Assembly (NCBI GenBank): GCA_046727955.1
Contig: JBKPDO010000214.1
Span: forward strand, 1 to 8,422
Reading direction: 5' to 3'
Origin: DASVXQ01 sp046727955
Lineage (GTDB): Bacteria > Actinomycetota > CALGFH01
Length of the DNA: 8,422 nt
The notes below the pieces were generated by a model that had not been told where the DNA came from, did not search any database, and saw only the letters and a list, made by a program, of their open reading frames with translations. Both the position numbers and the translations under genes were made by a program. Below, in pieces: positions 1 through 5,907 of this stretch (within the stretch, counting starts at the first letter, position 1; each line of letters begins with the position of its first letter).

Positions 1-506
1 CAACGGCGCTAGCAGCGCCCACTCTGGATCGGTGAGATCGGTGGGGTAGCGGCGGCGCGGCGCAGGCACCTTTACACTCCTTGCAGGACAGGGGATCTAG
101 AACAACACCCCCAGCATACCGCCTTTTCAGACACCCTCTAATACTCGTTCCGGCTCCGATGAATTTCGCGGCAGGCCCTGGTTTGCGGGAATGAGACGGC
201 TATTCACGTTAGAGATAAGAGCTCGTACTCTGAGAAACGTACGGCGAAAAACCCGCTGTCCTATTGACGCCGCCTGAAACCTGAGACGAACGCTCTACCA
301 GGGACTCCGCGTCCTCTTATGCACTCAGCCGCTGGCATCGCGCCCTGATCTCACCGAATCGTAACGCTTACCAGAACCCCGATCTCCGCGACTTGCTTTC
401 GTGCCATTGCAGTGTCCCGTACACTTTTCCCACCGCCCTTCAAGAGCACTACACATCCGCATCTGCGATGCCACCCAACGACCCGGGGGCGGGGAGAGGA
501 CCCGAC
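1..506. other. Leader region upstream of the relaxase remnant, no gene seen
   Basis: No reading frame here looks coding. The stretch from about 70 to 420 is visibly less GC-rich than the rest of the window and rich in short A/T runs. A short inverted repeat (GGCGCT at 5-10, AGCGCC at 14-19) could form a small hairpin, but no T-tract follows. CGTAC occurs twice (224-228 and 238-242). In conjugative elements the origin of transfer often lies just upstream of the relaxase gene, so this is where an oriT would be sought. I cannot identify a nic site and do not call one. Confidence 0.4.
491..500 (+). promoter_or_regulatory. Ribosome binding site that fixes the relaxase start at GTG 507
   Basis: The purine-rich stretch GGGGAGAGGA ends six bases before GTG 507. 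The upstream in-frame starts, TTG 393 and ATG 468, have no comparable site. The residues they would add do not resemble a relaxase N-terminus, whereas the protein from 507 (MALPVKALKAGQEAYWL) does. The start is therefore set at 507. Confidence 0.7.
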
Positions 507-1775
507 GTGGCGCTGCCGGTGAAGGCGCTCAAGGCCGGCCAGGAAGCCTACTGGCTGGACCAGATCGCCAAGAACCGCGAAGAGTACTTCTCCGGCAAAG
601 GGGAATCTCCCGGCCGGTTCGTCGGCGAGGTCGCCGCCACCAGCGGCCTGGTCGGCGAGGCCACCCCCAAGCAGGTCCACGCCATGTTCCGCGGCCTGGA
701 CCCCGCCACCAGCGCGCAGCGCGGCAAGCCGCTGCTGCGCGCCGACCCCCGCTCGAAGGTGCCCGCCGCGCCGCTGCTGGCCGCGCTCCAGTCCCGCGCG
801 ACCAAGCAGGTTGTCGGGGAGTTGGAGCAACTCGCCGGCTCCAAGGCGCTCGCCAATGATGTGCGGTCGGTGCAGGCCGCGTGCAAGCTCGGCGCCTCCA
901 AGCGCATCAAGATCGAGACCGTCGAGCGGGTCTGCCGCAAGGTGCTCGGCATCGACCCCCACGAGCTGTACGGCGCCGCGTTCGACCAGGCCTGGACCCA
1001 CCGGGGCAAGCGGGTGGACGCGCGCGTGGCCGCCCTGGACCACTGCTTCTCCTCACCCAAGAGCGTCTCGCTGCTCGCGGGCGCCGGCGGCGAGCCGGTC
1101 CGCGGGCAGGTCGCCGAGGCCCGCGCCGAGGTCCTCCAAGCGGCCATGGGCTATCTGGAGCAGCATGGGATTGGGGTGCGCCGCGACCACAACGGCACCG
1201 ACCGCCACCACGCCCAGGGCGGCCTGCTGGGGATCGCGTTCGAGCACCGCAGCAGCCGCGCGGGCGACCCGCAGTACCACACCCACGTGCTGGTCCAAAA
1301 CACCGCCAAGGGGCCGGACGGCCGCTGGACGGCGCTGGACTCCGACCGGCTGTACGCCCACCTGATGGCCGCCGACCACCTGTACCTGGCGGCCGAGCGC
1401 GCGGCGCTGACCGAGCAGCTGGGTGTCCGCTGGACACCCGTGGACGAGCGGTCAGGCGCGGCGGAGATCGTCGGGCTGGACGACCGGACACTCCTCCAGC
1501 GGTTCAGTAAGCGCTCGGCCGAGATCGACGGCTGGCTGGCCGAGCATGGCTTGAGCGGGATCAAGGCGTCCAGTGCGGCAGCGGTCGCCACCCGCGCGTC
1601 CAAAGACCACAGCGAGGACGAGCACAGCGTGTACGCCCGCTGGAGCCGGGAGCTGGCCGACGCCGGCGTCGGGGAGCGCGAACTCACAGGGGCGCTTGCG
1701 GGGGGCCGTGGCCGGCTCGCCACCGCCGAGAGGTCCAGCGGGCGCTTGGCGAGTTGGCCGGGCCGGACGGACTGA
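507..1775 (+). pseudogene. MobF/TrwC-type conjugative relaxase, N-terminal relaxase domain, frameshifted
   Basis: MobF relaxases nick one strand at the origin of transfer through an active-site tyrosine and lead that strand into the recipient cell. Numbering from GTG 507, candidate catalytic tyrosines are Tyr15 and Tyr27, close to the two-tyrosine pattern of TrwC. FSSPKSVSLL (Lys185) is the family's SPKS motif. His247, His258 and His260 (in YHTHVLVQN) form the metal-binding histidine triad. So the relaxase domain looks complete. Residues about 80-165 form an extra block before the SPKS motif that standard TrwC proteins lack. The frame closes at 1773-1775, but homology continues from 1733 in another frame. 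GAGAGGTC at 1728-1735 reads as GAGGAGGTC with one G lost, giving ATAE(E)VQRALGELAGPDGLTGQ across the break. As written, the product is a relaxase domain of about 422 residues without its helicase. Family assignment is firm; whether the frameshift is biological is not. Confidence 0.85.
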
Positions 1776-2507
1776 CCGGCCAGGCCTCGACGTTCACCCG
1801 GGCCGACGTGGTCGACGCGCTCTGCAAGCACCTGCCGGTCGCCCCAAGCGCGCAGGCCACCCGCGCCCAGGCCGCGCAGGTCGCCGAGCAGTTTCTCGGG
1901 GGGATCGCCACCGTCGGCCTGGGCGAGGAGGGCTTCAGCGACGTCCGCACCGTCGACCGGCTGCTGCTGGACCTGGGCAAGGGACAGGGCGACCTGGATG
2001 ACAAGACGGTGCTGGTGGTCGACGAGGCCGCCATGCTCGGCACCCGCAAGCTCACCCCCCTCCTCGACCACGCCCAGAGGAGGGGGACGAAGGTCATCCT
2101 GGTGGGCGATGACCGGCAGTTCGCCCCGATCGACGCCGGCGGCGGGTTCCGGGCCTTGCGGGTGCGGCTGGGCGCCAGCGAGCTGACCGAAAACCGCCGG
2201 CAGGTGGCGCCGTGGGAGCAGCAGGCCCTGGACGACGTGCGCGCCGGCCGCATCGAGCAGGCGATCGTCGCCTACGCCGAGCACGAGCGCATCCGCGCCT
2301 ATGAGGCCACCGACGAGCGCGACCGGGCATTGCTACACGACTGGTTCGCCGCGCACCAGGCGGGCGAGGCGCCGGTCATCTACGCCCACCGCCGCGCCCA
2401 GGTCGACCGGCTCAATCTGCTCTGTCAGCGGCTCCGCGCCCAGGCCGGGGAGCTTGGTCACAGCTGGTCGGATGGCCGGATGACCACCGTTAGCTTCAGC
2501 CGGGCGA
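1733..2507 (+). pseudogene. RecD-like helicase part of the same MobF relaxase, lacking Walker A and the C-terminus
   Basis: This continues the relaxase in the next frame. A gene caller could start it at TTG 1754, with its stop at 2683. It begins with the linker usual between the relaxase and helicase domains (LTGQASTFTRADVVDALC). It then carries superfamily 1 motifs: TVLVVDEAAML (motif II/Walker B, Asp codon at 2021), LVGDDRQF (motif III), LTENRRQ (motif IV) and VIYAHRRAQVDRLN. Two things are missing. No GxxxxGK[ST] P-loop lies between 1754 and 2020: the text runs from LGEEGFSD straight into VRTVDRLLLDLG, as if roughly 100 codons were deleted. Recognisable sequence also ends near 2460-2500, before motifs V/VI and the usual C-terminal half. 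The 3' end abuts the stop codon (2508-2510) of the opposing STAND gene. Codons after 2507 overlap that gene and look like shadow. An active helicase is excluded on this sequence. Confidence 0.8.
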
Positions 2508-4349
2508 CTAGTCTGTGCGTTCGCCGAGGTCGCGTCGCATGGCGGCAAGCTCCTCCCGCACTGCGATCACGGTGGGGTGGTCGGGTCCGAAGCGGGCCTC
2601 GTCGATGGCCAAGGCGCGCTCCTGGAGGATGTGGGCGCCGTCGAGGTCGCCCTGGGCGCGCAGGACGAGGGCGAGGTTATTGAGGCTTTGGGCGGTGCGG
2701 GGGTGGTCGGCGCCCAGGCGGGCCTCGCGGATGGCCAGGGTGCGCTCGAGCAGGGCAGTAGCCTCGACCAGCTCCGCCCGTTTCCACAGGTAGCCGGCCG
2801 CCCGGTTGAGGACCAGCGCGGTCGCCTGGTGCTCGATCCCAAGCGCCTCCGCGGTCTCGGTCATCGCCAGGGCATGGGGCAGCAGCGCGGCACAGGTTGG
2901 CCACGCCGCCGGATCCTCGATGTCGTTCGGGAACGCCTCGGCAAGCAGCCGCACCGCGATGGTGGCCCAGCGGCGCACCTGCCGACGGCCAAGCCCCTGG
3001 CGCACGACCGCCTGGACCAGCCGGTGCACCCCCCAGCCCCGCTCGGCGACGGTGACCAGGGAGAACCGCTCCAGCGCAGCGACCGCGCGATCCAGGCTGT
3101 CCCGGTCACCAACTGCCTGACGCAACCGCTGTGGCAGCAGTGCGGGATGGTCACCCAGCAGCGTTGGAGGGGTCGCCTCCGGCGCCAGGAAGGCCAGCAA
3201 CGCCAACAGCTCCCCCGCCCCGCGGGTGCGGCGCACCTCGGGCAGCGACAGCGGCCAAGTGGTGGCGACCGTGGCCTGGTAGTGCGCTGGTGTACCCGCG
3301 GCGAGCAGCCCCCCGGTGTGGGCGGCCAGCTCCTTGCGCAGCTCAGCCAGGTACTCGGCCGGGGGCGGCGGGTGGCGGCCAGGTAGGCACGCGCCTGCTC
3401 CAGCGCCAGCGGCAGCTCCCCCAGCAGCTCCGCCAGCTCGCCCGCGGCCTGCCGGTCGGCGGGGCTGTGGGCGGCCAAGAACGCGACCGCCTCCGCCCGC
3501 GGCCAGGGCGCCACCTCCACGGTGGCATACGGCCAGCGGCGCTCCTGCGAGGTCACCACGACCCGGCGCTCTGTGCCGGTCGGCAGGTACGGCGCCAGCA
3601 GGTCGGCGCTGGTGGCGTTGTCGAACACCAGCAGCCAGCCGGATGTCTGGTCCAGCCAGCGGCGCGCTGCGGCGAGCTGGTCGGCAAGGGTCGCGGCCGG
3701 CTCGCTGAGGTGCTGGTGGCCGGCGAGCGCGGCCAGGTCCTCGGTGAGGGTCGCCTCCCGCTCGGCCCGCACCCACCACCTGGAACTGCTGGCGGTGGGC
3801 GCACAGCCACGCCAGGGCGAGCTGAGTCTTGCCGACCCCGCCCAGCCCGGTCAGCACCACCAGCCCTTCCGCTTGCAGCAGCCGGTCCAGCCCGGCGAGC
3901 GGCTCAACCCGGCCGGTGAAGTAGCGGGTGGCGGGCGGGACCGCGCCCGGCACCGGCACCAGCGGCCGGTCTATGGTGGTCGTGGGTGTGGTGTTATCGC
4001 GGGTTCTGACCAGCAGGCTTGCAGCAATCAGTAGCGCGCCGAACCCGCCGAGGAGTACTTGGCGAAGCGGCGAGGTGACCGCCGGCCGCTCAACGTTCTC
4101 GACCTTGAGGCTGCCCGCGACGATCGCGGCGATCACACACGCCACGCCAGCGCCGAGCAGGAACCGGTCCGCCGGGCGCGACGGCCGCAGCCGCTGGCCG
4201 TTCGAGCGGCCACGCCAGGCCCGGACGGGGCGTGCCCCGCGGCGGAGGACCACACCCTGCCCCTTCCCGCTGCCAAGCGTCCGAGCACGCGCGGCGGGTT
4301 GCGGCCCGGCGGCGTCGAACCGCTGCCACCGCCACGCGGTGTGTGCCAT
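2508..4349 (-). CDS. Membrane-anchored NB-ARC/TPR STAND ATPase, central ATPase part out of frame
   Basis: STAND ATPases are signal-responsive switches that oligomerise on ATP binding; the TPRs normally sense the trigger. Counting from ATG 4349, two hydrophobic helices (about 63-81 and 97-114) precede RYFTGR and a perfect P-loop, GLGGVGKTQ (Lys174). The C-terminus has a winged-helix-like part (SLVTVAERGWGVHRLVQAV) and two 42-residue kinesin-light-chain-type TPRs ending in GADHP and GPDHP. From about 3775 down to 3365 this frame reads low-complexity Gly/Ala/Arg/Pro, while the shifted frame carries the missing family sequence: WWVRAEREATL, WLLVFDN (Walker B, 3617-3637), RRVVVTSQER and ELPLALEQARAYL. 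Two indels of opposite effect explain this. GTG 4253, with GGAAGGGG six bases upstream, has better start signals than ATG 4349; both keep the TM helices. It is divergent from 4503-5030. As written the product cannot be a working ATPase; with the indels corrected it is ordinary STAND. Role in defence or signalling is inference. Confidence 0.8.
   Translation of the reverse strand: MAHTAWRWQRFDAAGPQPAARARTLGSGKGQGVVLRRGARPVRAWRGRSNGQRLRPSRPADRFLLGAGVACVIAAIVAGSLKVENVERPAVTSPLRQVLLGGFGALLIAASLLVRTRDNTTPTTTIDRPLVPVPGAVPPATRYFTGRVEPLAGLDRLLQAEGLVVLTGLGGVGKTQLALAWLCAHRQQFQVVGAGRAGGDPHRGPGRARRPPAPQRAGRDPCRPARRSAPLAGPDIRLAAGVRQRHQRRPAGAVPADRHRAPGRGDLAGAPLAVCHRGGGALAAGGGGRVLGRPQPRRPAGRGRAGGAAGGAAAGAGAGACLPGRHPPPPAEYLAELRKELAAHTGGLLAAGTPAHYQATVATTWPLSLPEVRRTRGAGELLALLAFLAPEATPPTLLGDHPALLPQRLRQAVGDRDSLDRAVAALERFSLVTVAERGWGVHRLVQAVVRQGLGRRQVRRWATIAVRLLAEAFPNDIEDPAAWPTCAALLPHALAMTETAEALGIEHQATALVLNRAAGYLWKRAELVEATALLERTLAIREARLGADHPRTAQSLNNLALVLRAQGDLDGAHILQERALAIDEARFGPDHPTVIAVREELAAMRRDLGERTD
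2530..2781 (-). repeat. Two tandem TPR-coding units of 126 bp in the STAND gene
   Basis: The last part of the STAND protein has two repeats of 42 residues. Each contains LERTLAIREARLG or LQERALAIDEARFG followed by A/PDHP and a helix such as SLNNLALVLRAQGD. The DNA under them is similar (GCCATCNNCGAGGCCCGC in both). This spacing and the DHP signature are typical of kinesin-light-chain-type TPRs. Such arrays often change copy number; only two units remain here, which is short for a STAND sensor. Boundaries are approximate. Confidence 0.6.
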
Positions 4350-4490
4350 GTCGGGCGATAGCGTATGTCGGGCAGGGTGTCTGACTCCACCAGCGCGGAC
4401 AAGCCGGCGGATTATGCTCGCAGGCAGCCCGGCATGCCAGGCGTGGGCGGGTCGTGGCTGCGGCGTAGCCTTGATGGGTTCTGCCTCATC

Positions 4491-4495
4491 GGGAG
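4491..4495 (+). promoter_or_regulatory. Ribosome binding site for GTG 4503
   Basis: GGGAG lies seven bases before GTG 4503. The longer in-frame start, ATG 4365, has no such site, and its extra 46 residues read like non-coding sequence. The start of the following gene is therefore placed at 4503. Confidence 0.55.
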
Positions 4496-4502
4496 CTTGC
4501 CT

Positions 4503-5030
4503 GTGTCCGAGCTCGGCCCCAACGCCTACAGCGAACAGCTTCAGCCCGGCCGGGTCGCCGACTGCTACCTCGGCATCCTGCTGGATCAGCCGCTCGCCGA
4601 GCTTGACCCCGAACCCGGCCGCGTACTGGTGGTCGCCCCCGCTGTCCTGTTGCACGAGGAGATCCCCCAGCCGGACGGCCAAATGTTGTATGACCTTCTG
4701 ACCGGCCACCCCGACCGCGCCCCGCGGGACCTGGTGTTCCTCGCCGATCTGACCGCCGAGCTGCGCGCCTGGCCTAAGCAGACCTGGACCGTGGTGGGCA
4801 TCAGCCCCGAGGCCGCCCTGCTGGCTGTCGTGGACCGTTGGCGTGGTGGGCACGTCAAGGGGCTGGAGCTTGGCGGGGTGAGCGCCGAGGAGGCCCGCGC
4901 GCTCGCCCGGCCGGCGATGACCTACGTGCGCGAGCAGCTCCGCGGCCGGCTGGCTCGGGAGATCAGCCGCCAGTACCTGCGCTGGCTGCATCCGACCAGC
5001 CGCCGCCGGCCAGGCGAGACGTTCCTGTAG
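4503..5030 (+). CDS. Protein of unknown function, divergent from the STAND gene
   Basis: I do not recognise the family. The product is about 175 residues, soluble, without signal peptide or membrane helix. The N-terminal two thirds look like an alpha/beta fold: PGRVADCYLGILLDQPLAEL, GRVLVVAPAVLLHEE, RDLVFLADL and WTVVGISPEAALLAVVDRW, with hydrophobic strands between charged helices. The last third is Arg/Glu-rich and probably helical (SAEEARALARPAMTYVREQL). There are no clear catalytic motifs. Third codon positions are strongly G/C, so it is a believable gene. It lies head to head with the STAND gene with 153 bases between the outermost starts, so both may share a control region, and it is followed seven bases later by a terminator-like hairpin. 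It could be a partner or regulator of the STAND protein, or unrelated cargo; nothing in the sequence decides. Confidence 0.65.
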   Translation: MSELGPNAYSEQLQPGRVADCYLGILLDQPLAELDPEPGRVLVVAPAVLLHEEIPQPDGQMLYDLLTGHPDRAPRDLVFLADLTAELRAWPKQTWTVVGISPEAALLAVVDRWRGGHVKGLELGGVSAEEARALARPAMTYVREQLRGRLAREISRQYLRWLHPTSRRRPGETFL

Positions 5031-5036
5031 CCGTCC

Positions 5037-5074
5037 CACGACGCCCGGCGCCCGCCTCCAGGAGGGCTGTCGTG
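5037..5074 (+). terminator. Hairpin after the 4503-5030 gene, probable terminator
   Basis: CACGAC-GCCC (5037-5046) pairs with GGGC-T-GTCGTG (5064-5074), a ten-pair stem with one bulged T. The loop holds a further small palindrome (CCTCC-A-GGAGG). It starts seven bases after the stop codon. There is no T-tract, which is common in high-GC actinobacterial terminators but makes the call less certain. Confidence 0.5.
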
Positions 5075-5078
5075 CCGG

Positions 5079-5101
5079 GCGACCATGCGACCATGCGACC
5101 A
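5079..5101. repeat. Tandem GCGACCAT octamer, nearly three copies
   Basis: GCGACCAT occurs at 5079-5086 and 5087-5094, and GCGACCA at 5095-5101, head to tail without spacer. The same octamer or close variants recur downstream at 5193, 5215, 5252 (GCGACCAA), 5403 (GCGACCAC), 5425 (GCGACGAT) and about 5467 (GCGACCAA). It is therefore a local repeat family confined to this intergenic region. Confidence 0.7.
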
Positions 5102-5192
5102 GTCCGCGTAGCGTCGGGGCGACTATGCCACGACCGTGGCCACCCAGCATGCACGGCGGCACGGCGCGCGGAAGGCGGTCGCCCGAGCAGAG

Positions 5193-5227
5193 GCGACCAT
5201 GCGGCACTGCGGCAGCGACCATGCGGT
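5193..5227. repeat. About 35-bp imperfect direct repeat, copy 1
   Basis: The unit starts with GCGACCAT, continues through GCGGCACTGCGGCAGCGAC and ends near ATGCG. A second copy, 210 bases downstream at 5403-5437, differs at only three positions. A partial, one-base-gapped copy sits between them from 5252 (GCGACCAAC then GGCACTGCG). Iteron arrays for replication or partition proteins, or a decayed minisatellite, are possible; no replication gene is nearby. Confidence 0.65.
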
Positions 5228-5370
5228 CATGCTGCGGTCGTGCATCCCTGGGCGACCAACGGCACTGCGATAACGGCATCGGGCGAACGACCTGCGCCAT
5301 GCGAACAGCCGACCGGGACACACCAGACCTGAGCGTGCAGATTGTTTCCGCTGGTCAGAGCGTTATGCGT

Positions 5371-5387
5371 TTGACAATTAAGTGTCA
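5371..5387. promoter_or_regulatory. Operator-like palindrome overlapping a TTGACA box
   Basis: TGACAATTAAGTGTCA (5372-5387) is a 16-bp inverted repeat with 7 of 8 positions paired, in an A/T-rich island inside very GC-rich DNA. With the preceding T it contains a perfect TTGACA, the consensus -35 hexamer. No good -10 hexamer lies 16-18 bases downstream on the plus strand, so I call it a probable regulator-binding site rather than a promoter. The nearest confident gene start downstream is 520 bases away. Confidence 0.4.
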
Positions 5388-5402
5388 TCGGCAGTGCCGG
5401 AA

Positions 5403-5437
5403 GCGACCACGCGGCACTGCGGCAGCGACGATGCGAT
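5403..5437. repeat. About 35-bp imperfect direct repeat, copy 2
   Basis: This is the second copy of the unit at 5193-5227, in the same orientation. The core GCGGCACTGCGGCAGCGAC is identical; changes are T to C in the leading octamer, C to G after the core, and G to A near the end. It starts 16 bases after the operator-like palindrome at 5372-5387. Confidence 0.65.
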
Positions 5438-5766
5438 CAGATCAGGTCGCGCGCCCCGAGTCGCCCTGCGACCAATCGTCCTGCGGCCCGCGGCGCTGGA
5501 GGAACAGCGATCGGGAAGACCGGCGAACAACGACCGCAGGTCCGGATCATCCGGGGTGAAGTGCCGGGCAGTTCCGCGCACTGCTCAAGCGGCGCCGCGA
5601 TCGGCCGGCCAAGGTCTGGGTCGTGCGCTTCCCACGTCCGCATGCCCGTAGCGTAGTCAAACACACGTTCGAGGACGAAGCGCAGATAGACAGCCCAGGA
5701 AGCGGCCAGGCTCCCTAGGAGCGCTCGGTTTATCCGCCACCGCCCGCGGTCGGAGTACCTGCCCAT
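5437..5766 (-). CDS. Possible small hypothetical protein, weak
   Basis: This is a 109-residue open frame from ATG 5766. The first 65 residues look somewhat protein-like (RALLGSLAASWAVYLRFVLE, then RTWEAHDPDLGRPIAAPLEQ), with a moderately hydrophobic helix. The C-terminal third is Pro/Arg/Ala-rich and resembles out-of-frame GC-rich DNA. There is no good ribosome binding site and I know no homologue. A neighbouring minus frame (about 5581 to 5500) reads HFTPDDPDLRSLFAGLPDRC, which could mean a frameshifted remnant. It may equally be non-coding. Confidence 0.2.
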   Translation of the reverse strand: MGRYSDRGRWRINRALLGSLAASWAVYLRFVLERVFDYATGMRTWEAHDPDLGRPIAAPLEQCAELPGTSPRMIRTCGRCSPVFPIAVPPAPRAAGRLVAGRLGARDLI

Positions 5767-5907
5767 GCTCGCCGGTTCCGTGCCGAACGGCCGGACGACG
5801 AGCCGTCACGGAGCGCTCCTGCAGCGCGTCCCGGCCTTGACAAGCTAGAAGCCAGCAAGGAAGGTCCTCATGCTGGTTGAGCTGCCCGATTGGGAGTGGG
5901 AGGGGCC
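5438..5907. other. Intergenic stretch before the PAP2-kinase gene
   Basis: Apart from the weak minus-strand frame at 5437-5766, I see no gene here. TTGACA at 5837-5842 could be a -35 box for the downstream gene, but no matching -10 hexamer stands out. The last ten bases hold the ribosome binding site of the 5908 gene. No RNA gene or clear terminator is visible. Confidence 0.4.
5898..5905 (+). promoter_or_regulatory. Ribosome binding site for ATG 5908
   Basis: GGGAGGGG lies just upstream of ATG 5908. The alternative in-frame start near 5890 would use an initiation codon inside TTGGGAGTGGG without an upstream site, so 5908 is preferred; the difference is six residues. Confidence 0.65.

Noticed and set aside
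907..1491. Long Arg/Pro/Gly-rich minus-strand open frame opposite the relaxase
   Set aside because: Low-complexity composition typical of the shadow of a high-GC gene; the plus strand carries clear relaxase motifs.
1700..1735. Programmed frameshifting in the relaxase
   Set aside because: There is a G6 run at 1700-1705, but the homology switches frame about 30 bases later, at a non-slippery GAGAGG. MobF relaxases are not known to use frameshifting.
2466..2485. Terminator between the convergent relaxase and STAND genes
   Set aside because: Only a four-base GGTC/GACC pairing with mismatches inside and no T-tract on either strand.
4350..5321. N-terminal extension of the minus-strand STAND frame
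   Set aside because: It lies antisense to the credible 4503-5030 gene and in the repeat field, has no domain content, and the STAND protein has good starts at 4349 and 4253.
5079..5437. CRISPR array
   Set aside because: Repeats are irregularly spaced (0, 210 bases and others), degenerate and few, with no cas genes.
5837..5865. Promoter for the PAP2-kinase gene at TTGACA 5837
   Set aside because: No acceptable -10 hexamer at 16-19 bases, so only the hexamer itself is seen.
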